From: Flavobacterium ardleyense
Lineage (GTDB): Bacteria; Bacteroidota; Bacteroidia; Flavobacteriales; Flavobacteriaceae
NCBI RefSeq assembly: GCF_033547075.1
Contig: NZ_CP137891.1
Location: 2,976,001-3,040,000, forward strand
Direction of reading: 5' to 3'
DNA: 64,000 bases
The notes under the pieces were generated by a model. The model searched no databases. It was not told where the DNA came from and worked only from the letters and a program-made list of their open reading frames with translations. Position 1 is the stretch's first letter. Every line of letters begins with the position of its first letter. A program made the translations under genes and the position numbers. Below, piece by piece: positions 36,880 to 45,012 of the stretch.

Positions 36880-38193
36880 TTAGACAACTCTATTCACATC
36901 AAATGCTTCCATATACTGAGCAACTCTCTGAACAAAACTTCCTCCTAGAGATCCATCAACAACCCTATGATCATATGAGTGAGATAAGAACATCTTTTTG
37001 CGAATTCCGATAAAATCACCATCTGGAGTTTCGATAACTGCCGGCACTTTTCTGATGGCGCCAAGAGCTAAAATCCCAACTTGTGGCTGATTTATAATTG
37101 GAGTCCCAAAAACACTTCCAAATGTTCCAACGTTAGTAACTGTATAAGTACCTCCTTGAGTGTCGTCTGGCTTTAGTTTCCCAGCTTTTGCACGGTTACC
37201 TAAGTCATTTACAGCTTTCGCCATTCCTAAAAGATTCAATTGATCAGCATTTTTAATTACTGGAACAATTAAATTACCATTTGGTAAAGCAGCTGCCATT
37301 CCTAAGTTGATATTTTTCTTTTTGATGATATAATCACCATCAACAGCGATATTCATCATAGGGAAATCCTTAAGCGCTTTGGCAACAGCCTCCATAAAAA
37401 TTGGAGTAAATGTTAGCTTCTCGCCTTCTCTCTTTTGGAACGTATTTTTATTTTTTTCTCTCCAATCCCAAATATTGGTAACATCTACCTCAATAAAAGA
37501 CTGAACATGAGCAGAAGTTGCCAATGAAGCGGTCATATATCCAGAGATCAGCTTGCGCATACGATCCATTTCTATAATCTCATCTTGTCCGTTTACAGAT
37601 ACAGGAGCTGCCTTTGCAACTGGAGCCGCTTTTGGAGCTGCAGCTGTTGGTTGTGGAGCAACTGCTTGTGGAGCTACAGAACCTCTGTTTTCTATATGTT
37701 TTAAAATATCATTTTTAGTTACACGTCCTTCGCTTCCGCTACCAGAAATGCTTTCTAATTCTGAAATTGAAATATTTTCTTGCTTAGCAATATTCTTTAC
37801 AAGTGGCGAAAAGAATTTATCTGAATTTGCAAAATCTTCTTTTGAAGCCGAATTTCCAGCGGTTTGTGGCGCCGAAGTATTCGCATCTGCAACAGTTAAA
37901 TTTTCAGCTTTTGCAGAAGTAGATTCGGAAGGAGCGTCTACAACAACTCCACCTTCTACCTCAATAATCGCTATCGTTTGACCAACTTGAACTAAATCGT
38001 CCACATTAAAGAGTTTTTCGATCAGTTTCCCAGAAACTTCAGAAGGAACCTCACTATCAACCTTATCTGTCGCAATTTCTAAAACTGCTTCATCAACATC
38101 GATGTGATCACCTACTTCTTTTAACCAGTTGGTAATAGTTGCCTCTGCAACGCTTTCGCCCATTTTGGGTAATTTCAATTCAAATCTTGCCAT
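36880..38193 (-). CDS. 2-oxo acid dehydrogenase E2 (dihydrolipoamide acyltransferase)
   Basis: The 437-residue protein has one N-terminal lipoyl domain with the lipoylated Lys44 in ATDKVDSEV. An Ala/Pro-rich linker and a peripheral-subunit-binding domain follow (about 128-168, SPLVKNIAKQENIS ... GSEGRVTKNDIL). After a second Ala/Pro linker comes the catalytic acyltransferase domain ending with H409-R-V-V-D413-G. A single lipoyl domain fits branched-chain or 2-oxoglutarate complexes more than the multi-lipoyl pyruvate form, but I cannot decide which complex. E1 and E3 genes are not adjacent. Confidence 0.92.
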   Translation of the reverse strand: MARFELKLPKMGESVAEATITNWLKEVGDHIDVDEAVLEIATDKVDSEVPSEVSGKLIEKLFNVDDLVQVGQTIAIIEVEGGVVVDAPSESTSAKAENLTVADANTSAPQTAGNSASKEDFANSDKFFSPLVKNIAKQENISISELESISGSGSEGRVTKNDILKHIENRGSVAPQAVAPQPTAAAPKAAPVAKAAPVSVNGQDEIIEMDRMRKLISGYMTASLATSAHVQSFIEVDVTNIWDWREKNKNTFQKREGEKLTFTPIFMEAVAKALKDFPMMNIAVDGDYIIKKKNINLGMAAALPNGNLIVPVIKNADQLNLLGMAKAVNDLGNRAKAGKLKPDDTQGGTYTVTNVGTFGSVFGTPIINQPQVGILALGAIRKVPAVIETPDGDFIGIRKKMFLSHSYDHRVVDGSLGGSFVQRVAQYMEAFDVNRVV

Positions 38194-38228
38194 ATTGTTA
38201 ACCTAACGGTGTGTTTTAAATTCTTTTG

Positions 38229-38236
38229 CAAAATTA
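38229..38236 (-). promoter_or_regulatory. -7 box of the E2 gene
   Basis: The minus strand reads TAATTTTG (TAnnTTTG match), 36 bases before the ATG at 38193. Confidence 0.4.
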
Positions 38237-38303
38237 CTAAAAATATATTTGCTTTCGTTTACTACTTTCTTAGTTTTTTAACAAATCAAATTGCTTGAAC
38301 AGT

Positions 38304-39437
38304 TTATCTCTCAATCAAGATTACTTCTCCTCTATCATCACTAGAATTACTGCCGATTATAAATTCGGCGAAAGCCATTTTAAAACTTGAATTCTCCGAT
38401 TTCAGAAACTGCATACTTTTCAAAATCTCTTTGTAGGTTAGAAAGTTTGTGTCATATATATATTGACTGTGTTTATCCGAAACTTTTAGATCTGCCAACT
38501 CACGAAGATAAACTTTCTTCTTTAATTGTCTTTGAAGTCTTTCAAATAAAATTGCATCCTGTGAAACCAAAATATATTGATCAACGATGATACTTTTCCC
38601 CTTCTTACTTTTCTTAAAAGTCATAAAGAAGTATGAACCCATCTTCATCATTACATTAAAGGTGGGTGATACTTTAAAATGTTTTTTATAAAAGAAATTC
38701 ATCGCATCCCGAAAACGATTCATATAAGTTTCATCCTTAATTGTGCTCTCTCCTTTATAATGAATTACAGAAGTTTTTGGAAAATAATAATTATCACGCC
38801 CAGATTTTAAAATTGTGTAAGACAAATCGATATCGTCTGAATACATAAAACAATCTTCATCAAAACCTCCCACTTCAAGATATAATGCGCGTTTCATAAC
38901 CATAAAAGCGCCGACTAGTATTTCGGCTTTCGCCAAATTAAATTCAGCCACCGAACTCATATAGTACTTATTAAAAGCCTGAACCTTGGGGAAAATCTTG
39001 TAAAGTGCTGTCACTTTTGTGAAAGCTACAAATGGTGTTGGGACCCCACGTTTTGATTCGGCGAGAAAATTACCTCTACCGTCAATGAGTCTACAACCAA
39101 CGATTCCTAAATTAGCTTCAGCTTTAGCAAATTTCAGAATTGACGTAAAAGAATCTTCGGCAACAACCGTATCTGGATTTAAAATACATATATATTCACC
39201 TTTGGCAGCGGCGACACCAATATTGTTCCCTTTCGGGAAACCTGCATTTTCCTTATTTTCGATCAACTTTATTTGAGGAAATCTCGCGCGAACCATCTCG
39301 CAACTATCGTCGGGCGAATTATTGTCAATAATGATAATTTCAGCCTCAATGTCTTTCGTTGCCTTGATTACACTATCAATGCACAGCTCCAAAAAGTAGC
39401 GGACATTGTAATTTAAAATTATAATTGATAACTGCAT
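38304..39437 (-). CDS. Glycosyltransferase family 2
   Basis: I start at ATG 39437 (MQLSIIILNYNVRYFLELCI); the longer frame adds an atypical 16-residue leader. The 377-residue protein has a GT-A fold: IIIDNNSPDDSCEMV (nucleotide-binding), the DXD-like ILNPDTV and FDEDCFMYSDDIDLSYTI as acceptor-site acidic cluster. The WbbL/rhamnosyltransferase-type layout suggests surface polysaccharide assembly. The C-terminal 100 residues have no assignment. A TATATTTG box lies only a few bases upstream of the start, so transcripts may have nearly no leader. Confidence 0.9.
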   Translation of the reverse strand: MQLSIIILNYNVRYFLELCIDSVIKATKDIEAEIIIIDNNSPDDSCEMVRARFPQIKLIENKENAGFPKGNNIGVAAAKGEYICILNPDTVVAEDSFTSILKFAKAEANLGIVGCRLIDGRGNFLAESKRGVPTPFVAFTKVTALYKIFPKVQAFNKYYMSSVAEFNLAKAEILVGAFMVMKRALYLEVGGFDEDCFMYSDDIDLSYTILKSGRDNYYFPKTSVIHYKGESTIKDETYMNRFRDAMNFFYKKHFKVSPTFNVMMKMGSYFFMTFKKSKKGKSIIVDQYILVSQDAILFERLQRQLKKKVYLRELADLKVSDKHSQYIYDTNFLTYKEILKSMQFLKSENSSFKMAFAEFIIGSNSSDDRGEVILIER

Positions 39438-39503
39438 CAGGCAAATATAATAGATAATTTGCGGCAATGTAAAATAATTGTGCAACCTATCTCTATCTTC
39501 TTA

Positions 39504-40406
39504 TCAAAAGTAAATTGCACAATTTGGCAACTCCTTTTTTATCCTGCTTTGCTCCATACTATCTATTGGATTCCCAACTAGAATAAGTGTTCGCAGACTT
39601 GTAAGATGTGCTATATCCTTCGGCAATTTTTTAATTTTATTACCGCCTAATGACAAAAATGTCAAATTTTTTAAATTCTGTAAACTATCCGGCATTTCCT
39701 TTAGCTTATTGTTGTTAGCATTTAAAATATTTAAATTCTTTAAGTTGCCTAAATTTTCAGGTAAATGAGAAAGCTGATTATTCTCTAAATTTAGTTCTAC
39801 CAAATTCTTTAAATTCATCCAGTCATTGTCAATTTGATAAAACTGATTGCCAGAAAAATTTAATTTCTTTAGATTTTGAAGCTTCGAAAATGAGTTAGGT
39901 ACTTCACTAAGTTGATTATTGTCTAGATCCAAATACTGTATGTTTTTGCAGTTGCCAATCGTTTCGGGCAGGTGAGTAATAGAATTTGATGATAGGTACA
40001 AATATTCTAATTTTCTTAAATTGCCTACTGCATCAGGTAATTTAGATAAATTGTTTAAAGCTAAGTCTAACTTTTTAATCTTCTCAAGTTTCCGAATGTC
40101 TTCTGGTAAATATTTAATTGAATTTTGTCTCAAAATCAGAACTTCTAATTTATTAAAATTAAATAAAATTGGACTAAAATTTTCAATATTATTTCTCATA
40201 AGATTTAAAAATTCCAATGACTTAAACTTCAAAATGTCGTCTGGAATGACAAATAAAAATTGATCACGAAGGTTTAGTTGAGCAACTACCAACTCAGATT
40301 CTAATGCTTCGTTCATGTTTAAAAATACCGGTTTTTTAGTATTTGCATCTTGCGCATACAGCCCTAAATGCGAAAGCATTAAAAATATATAGAATAGTCT
40401 TTTCAT
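39504..40406 (-). CDS. Exported leucine-rich repeat protein
   Basis: The start is ATG 40406; the frame extends to 40439, but that part lies in the terminator of the next gene. The 300-residue product begins with a signal peptide (MKRLFYIFLMLSHLGLYAQ). About ten leucine-rich repeats of 23 residues follow (pattern LxxLxxLxLxxNxLxxLPxxIxxL, e.g. KLEYLYLSSNSITHLPETIG). A cap ends CAIYF. Such proteins bind partners at the cell surface or in the periplasm. The partner here is unknown. Confidence 0.9.
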   Translation of the reverse strand: MKRLFYIFLMLSHLGLYAQDANTKKPVFLNMNEALESELVVAQLNLRDQFLFVIPDDILKFKSLEFLNLMRNNIENFSPILFNFNKLEVLILRQNSIKYLPEDIRKLEKIKKLDLALNNLSKLPDAVGNLRKLEYLYLSSNSITHLPETIGNCKNIQYLDLDNNQLSEVPNSFSKLQNLKKLNFSGNQFYQIDNDWMNLKNLVELNLENNQLSHLPENLGNLKNLNILNANNNKLKEMPDSLQNLKNLTFLSLGGNKIKKLPKDIAHLTSLRTLILVGNPIDSMEQSRIKKELPNCAIYF

Positions 40407-40411
40407 AATAA

Positions 40412-40449
40412 ATAAAAAAAGGCCGGCTTGCTGCTGCATACCGACCTTT
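40412..40449 (-). terminator. Terminator of the PhoX-like gene
   Basis: AAAGGCCGG pairs with CCGACCTTT, with one mismatch, around a loop of about 14 bases. On the minus strand a T-run follows. It marks the end of the PhoX-like gene and excludes the upstream start of the LRR gene. Confidence 0.75.
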
Positions 40450-40465
40450 ATAAAGATTTTTAAAA

Positions 40466-42724
40466 TTAATTTGATTTCATTACTTTAAATGAACCTTTCT
40501 TAGATCCCACTTGCACCTGAAGTACAAATAATTGATTGCCGTCGTATGGTGTTAGATTCACAGAGATTTTTTGATCCATACCATTTGAGACATCAGTTAG
40601 CTCGGTCACTTTTCTGCCAACTATATCGTAAACCTCAATAGTAATTGGTTCTCCCGAAACTTCATTTATTGCAACTGTTAGTATTCCATTTGTTGGATTG
40701 GGATATACCGTAGCAATGCTAGCTAATGAATGATTAGGATAATCAACATTTAAGGATTCTTGTTGCCCTAAAAACTTTTCGTTTGAAAAAACCAAGGCTG
40801 CTGACGCGTTAAATGAAATTTCTGATCCTGTAGCATCTAATTGCGACTCATTACTACCGCTTGGATGTTGGACAGAGAAGAATCCATATTTATAATCTGG
40901 AGTAAAAGTCAATCCTGTTGGCTCAGCACCCACTGGCATTGACGAGTGCAAAAGTACTTGTGGATCGCTCTGAGTATGATTTGGACGAACAACCCAAATG
41001 TAATTACGACCGCCATCTTGAATAACCCAAAGATTTCCTTTGTCATCAAAGGCTAAATTATCATTTCCGCTGCCCCATGGCTCGGTGATGATTTCACCGT
41101 CAGTTTGAATTGGGTAGCTTAATCCACCTACAAATGTCGAAAATTCACTGATGGTCATTCCGTCATCTTTAAAAGAGTAAACTCTTCCTTTACCTTTGGA
41201 AGCAAAGTAAATTTTTCCATCAATTGGACCAATTTCACAATCTTCTACTCCGTTAAAATCAGTACCACCTAGGGCAGCAGCAACAGTACGTAGATTATTT
41301 CTATCTGCTTGGGTTGTATTTGGAACCATAATCCACGTTGCAGTTGAAGAACTTGGCTCATTGTTGGAAAGATCTAAATCTAATTTAAGTACGTACACTG
41401 TTCCTTCACTAAAATTATTTGGAGTATCGGCTACAAATTTGTACACGCAATGCGTACCGCCGTCTTCCCCATAATATGCTGTGGTACCATCTGCAGTAAT
41501 TACTACATTCTCGTGATTCATTCGGCCCATTGCCCAAAGCTTCTGAGGAGTTCCAGTGCCGTAATCCATCACCTGTGCTGTAACAGGATCAATTTCTACG
41601 AGCCAGCCTAAATCTTCATAACCATCTCCATTTGCATCTCCCGAAGTTGTCGATTCTTCGGCGGTAATTACTGTACCCCAAGGAGTAACTCCTCCTGAGC
41701 AGTTACGTTGTGTTTTGACTAAAGATGGGCCGCTAAAATCTACACTGCGACTATCAGAAAGGCTCCACAGTGGCTTTAAGTTGTCTTGACCTAAATTAAG
41801 AGAAATGTCTAAAATCGACACGCCTCCTGGACTGTTTTCATGATTGATTGACAGGTATCCAAGGCTATTTTGTGTTGCGCCTTGTGAAGGAATATATCCC
41901 GTAAAATCATGATTTCCTGGAACAGTGCCGCCGCCAGTCATATATTGATCTCCTTGTTTAAACAACATCTGAAAACGTTGCTCTTGCGGGTAAATCATAA
42001 GTGGAGTTTGTGCCGTTGGAATTATTGAGGTAAAACACGCTATATGCCCTTCTTCACAAGTGTAATCAGCTAGCTTATTGCGCATATACATATCAAATCC
42101 GATATCAGAACTTGATTCATCACGATTATGAATTTCAACCGAAATTCTGTTTATACCATCTTGAAATGCTGATTTAGGAATGTAATGCGAAAAATATCTT
42201 TTCTCATCAGCACCATCAACTATTCCAGATGAAAAAGTAAGATAGGTAATTGCCCCCGCTGGCATATTGTCTCTTACAACTTCTACTCCATTGATGTAAA
42301 TTACTGCACCGTCATCACGACGCAACCCAATTTCGACCATATCCTCTAGCTGTGTTAAATCAATCTGAATGTCCCGAGAGAAGTAGGAAGTGATAAACTT
42401 ATCAGATGACGTAGAGCCGTATGAGATAGTAGTTTTCATTGGATCGCCATAACCTAGTGGCGCCGCAGCTGCATTCCAAGACGTATTGTCAAATTGTAAC
42501 TCCTTCCAAGCAGTGCCTTGATCAGAGCCATTGTCCAGAAAAGACCATGAGGAACCTTTTGCCAATGGAAATTGTGCTGCCGGCAAAACTGCATTTGTTA
42601 AGGAACCTAAATTAGAATTAGTTTTCGAAACTTGTAAGGAAGTTTCTAGTAGACCCAAATTAGTTTGTGCAAATCCTCCGTAGGATAACAAAAACGAAGA
42701 GTAAAGTAAAATTCTTTTTTTCAC
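40466..42724 (-). CDS. PhoX/DUF839-like phosphatase with T9SS type A sorting domain
   Basis: The 752-residue protein starts at GTG 42724 with a signal peptide ending GGFAQ. An N-terminal jelly-roll-like domain (about 50-210, FSRDIQIDL ... GLRRDDGAVIYINGVEVV) precedes a large DUF839/PhoX-like beta-propeller (about 230-640, TAEESTTSGDANGDGYEDLGW, MGRMNHENVV, VEDCEIGPIDGKIYFASKGKG). The last 80 residues are a type A sorting domain with TVYPNPTNGILTVAINE. PhoX enzymes are Ca/Fe-dependent alkaline phosphatases; phosphatase activity is not proven for this one. The T9SS would export it and anchor it to the surface. The peroxidase gene is upstream on the same strand. Confidence 0.85.
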   Translation of the reverse strand: MKKRILLYSSFLLSYGGFAQTNLGLLETSLQVSKTNSNLGSLTNAVLPAAQFPLAKGSSWSFLDNGSDQGTAWKELQFDNTSWNAAAAPLGYGDPMKTTISYGSTSSDKFITSYFSRDIQIDLTQLEDMVEIGLRRDDGAVIYINGVEVVRDNMPAGAITYLTFSSGIVDGADEKRYFSHYIPKSAFQDGINRISVEIHNRDESSSDIGFDMYMRNKLADYTCEEGHIACFTSIIPTAQTPLMIYPQEQRFQMLFKQGDQYMTGGGTVPGNHDFTGYIPSQGATQNSLGYLSINHENSPGGVSILDISLNLGQDNLKPLWSLSDSRSVDFSGPSLVKTQRNCSGGVTPWGTVITAEESTTSGDANGDGYEDLGWLVEIDPVTAQVMDYGTGTPQKLWAMGRMNHENVVITADGTTAYYGEDGGTHCVYKFVADTPNNFSEGTVYVLKLDLDLSNNEPSSSTATWIMVPNTTQADRNNLRTVAAALGGTDFNGVEDCEIGPIDGKIYFASKGKGRVYSFKDDGMTISEFSTFVGGLSYPIQTDGEIITEPWGSGNDNLAFDDKGNLWVIQDGGRNYIWVVRPNHTQSDPQVLLHSSMPVGAEPTGLTFTPDYKYGFFSVQHPSGSNESQLDATGSEISFNASAALVFSNEKFLGQQESLNVDYPNHSLASIATVYPNPTNGILTVAINEVSGEPITIEVYDIVGRKVTELTDVSNGMDQKISVNLTPYDGNQLFVLQVQVGSKKGSFKVMKSN

Positions 42725-42755
42725 GATAAGGTGTTTTTTATTATTTTTAATACTT

Positions 42756-42763
42756 CAAAACTA
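42756..42763 (-). promoter_or_regulatory. -7 box of the PhoX-like gene
   Basis: The minus strand reads TAGTTTTG (TAnnTTTG match), 32 bases before the GTG at 42724. Confidence 0.4.
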
Positions 42764-42850
42764 CGGCGGCTAAATTACCTTGGGGTTAACTACTTTTTAC
42801 CAAACTAATACGATATTTGCCGCCGAATCATTAGAATGTTACCAAAAAAC

Positions 42851-44683
42851 CTACCTAGTATAAGGGTTGTCATTTAGATCTTTCATAAAAGCAATAATCT
42901 CTCTTTTCTCTACCTCAGTCAAGTCTAATTTGTCTGAAGACAGTGTTTGATTCTGTACTTTAAAGCCCAAGCCTTCGCCACCTCCTTCATTATAAAAATC
43001 CATCACCTCTTCTAAGGTTTGATAAGCTCCGTTATGAAAGTATGGAGCAGAATTCGCTGCATTTCTAACCGTTACAGTTTTAAAAGATTTTTCGTAAATC
43101 CACGCATTCTCACTTCTAATTTTATTGTTAAATCTACCTTGATCGATATCTAATGTACTTCCGTTATGCCTTGTTAAAACTCCAAGAATTTCAGATTCGT
43201 TTTCACTAAATAAAGGTGGAATCAGACCACTAAAGGTGGGTGCAAAATGACAAGTGGCACAATTGGCCCTACCCATAAATAAATTAAAACCATTTTTTAC
43301 ATCATCTGAAATCTGATTTTGTTCGCCTCTAACATATTTATCAAACGGACTATTAAAAGATTGCAGTGACAATACATAAGAAGACAATGCTTTTGAAAAA
43401 TTTTCTCGTGTAATAGAATTCTTTCCAAAAAGATTTTCAAATTGAATTATATATTGTTTTTTTGATTTTAATTTCTTAATAATCTCAACATACTCAGTAT
43501 TAAACTCATCTGGATTAAAAATTACGTGCTCTGCTTGCTGCTCTAAAGTAAAAGCTCGCAAATCATAAAAGAAACGATCAGCGTAAACCGCATTAAGTAA
43601 GGTTGGTGAATTTCTCAACACAAATTCGCCTTTAACGTTGCTTAACGATTTAGGTATGCCATCAGTAAATGACTTTTCAGGATTATGACACGATGCACAA
43701 CTAATCTCTTCGTTATTACTTATTATTGGATCGAAAAATATAGTTTCACCTAATTTTCTTAATTTTTCACTATCCTCCTTTTGCTTAAGTTTGGTAAAGA
43801 AGTAGGGATTTAAAAAATTAACCGCAAATATCGATTTACTCCTTGGATTCCAAGCGCTACTATTTGCCAGTGCCTCTAGATCATAATTTGTATCTAGTTC
43901 ACCAAGTAATTTATATAAAGGATCTATATAGTTTTTAAGAAAATGCAGTCGATCAAGGTTTTCAAATGTTTTTTCTTTTTCTAAATAATCGATTGCATCA
44001 TCAAAAGTTGAAATAATCTGAATATTGTTTAAATCAGTTCGAGAACTACTTTCCATAAAATAATTCCGCATTCCTAGAAGAGAAGATTTTGTATCCAAAA
44101 TTGCACTGAGAGATCCGGGCGTATCGAAACCAGTAATTCCTAAGGTAAATATTCGGACTAATTGCATCCGCATCGCACTAACTTCAATAGGATTTTGTAG
44201 AATTCGCTTACCTACTTTATTATATAATAATGAATAGCTAGTATTCAGCTTTTTCGCAAATGCCGCAATTTCATGTTTTTCATCAGCGACATTGGCAGAA
44301 AACAATAACTCATCCAACACTTGTAGCCCTTCTGGTTCCACAATATATGGTGTTGTACTTCCTCGTTCAATTTGCAACAAAGGAGCACCATTTAATAAAC
44401 TTCCAACATACTCTGGATGATGAAACGTTAGGTAAAACTCTACAGTTTTATACTGCTCTCTTGTTTTAAAATATACTTTACGTAGTGAATCGATATTAAT
44501 AGCGCCTTTGCGGTAACTTTGTGCACATAAATCTAAATTAGCAAAAGCCATATTTAGCTTTGCCAAATTACCTTCAATATAATTAATTTTGCTATACTCA
44601 TCCGTTTTTGTGAATGAGAATAGAAATATTGAAAGAAATAGTACCGATATTGCAAAGGTAGTTTTAACTATAGAAAAAGTCAT
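42851..44683 (-). CDS. Di-heme cytochrome c peroxidase with extra N-terminal domain
   Basis: I start at ATG 44683; the upstream TTG at 44704 lies inside a TAGATTTG promoter box. The 610-residue protein has a signal-like hydrophobic helix (about 1-25). A helical segment of about 270 residues follows that I cannot assign. The CcpA/MauG-type part has two heme-binding motifs, CASCH (about residue 330) and CATCH (about residue 475), and the end APYFHNGAYQTLEEVM. Such enzymes reduce peroxide with electrons from cytochromes in the periplasm. The PhoX-like gene follows downstream. Confidence 0.9.
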   Translation of the reverse strand: MTFSIVKTTFAISVLFLSIFLFSFTKTDEYSKINYIEGNLAKLNMAFANLDLCAQSYRKGAINIDSLRKVYFKTREQYKTVEFYLTFHHPEYVGSLLNGAPLLQIERGSTTPYIVEPEGLQVLDELLFSANVADEKHEIAAFAKKLNTSYSLLYNKVGKRILQNPIEVSAMRMQLVRIFTLGITGFDTPGSLSAILDTKSSLLGMRNYFMESSSRTDLNNIQIISTFDDAIDYLEKEKTFENLDRLHFLKNYIDPLYKLLGELDTNYDLEALANSSAWNPRSKSIFAVNFLNPYFFTKLKQKEDSEKLRKLGETIFFDPIISNNEEISCASCHNPEKSFTDGIPKSLSNVKGEFVLRNSPTLLNAVYADRFFYDLRAFTLEQQAEHVIFNPDEFNTEYVEIIKKLKSKKQYIIQFENLFGKNSITRENFSKALSSYVLSLQSFNSPFDKYVRGEQNQISDDVKNGFNLFMGRANCATCHFAPTFSGLIPPLFSENESEILGVLTRHNGSTLDIDQGRFNNKIRSENAWIYEKSFKTVTVRNAANSAPYFHNGAYQTLEEVMDFYNEGGGEGLGFKVQNQTLSSDKLDLTEVEKREIIAFMKDLNDNPYTR

Positions 44684-44701
44684 AATTCTAATTTTTGGTC
44701 G

Positions 44702-44709
44702 CAAATCTA
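44702..44709 (-). promoter_or_regulatory. -7 box of the peroxidase gene
   Basis: The minus strand reads TAGATTTG, an exact TAnnTTTG match 19 bases before ATG 44683. It decides the start codon, because the competing TTG falls inside it. Confidence 0.45.
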
Positions 44710-44951
44710 AAGTCCTATGCCCTTAAACTCATTACCGGTAAATTATTAAATTGTTACTTATGCTGTCTTGAGCTAGACAGTTTGAATCAGAAAATTTTCA
44801 TAAAAAATTTTACTCAGGCTTTCTCTCTTTGTCTAGAAAAATTTTGTTTCAATTTTTTTCAAAATTGTTAAATAGTTGCAAATGATCTTTATTCTAAAAA
44901 ATTAAAAGATATACCGCTGCAAAAGCGTGCAACAATCTGATTTAAAAGCGG

Positions 44952-44959
44952 TACTTTTG
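44952..44959 (+). promoter_or_regulatory. -7 box of the ABC-F gene
   Basis: TACTTTTG fits TAnnTTTG and lies 53 bases before the TTG start at 45013. Confidence 0.4.
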
Positions 44960-45012
44960 CAAAATCTTGAGTTTTGTAGAAGCTCAATAATATCAACTTT
45001 AATATTTTTATT

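Noticed and set aside
37553..37981. Open frame of 142 codons antisense to the E2 gene
   Set aside because: It is the reverse of the Ala/Pro-rich linker and lipoyl region, with no domain of its own.
40407..40439. Start of the LRR gene at 40439
   Set aside because: The extra codons lie in the terminator of the PhoX-like gene, and the later ATG gives a clean signal peptide.
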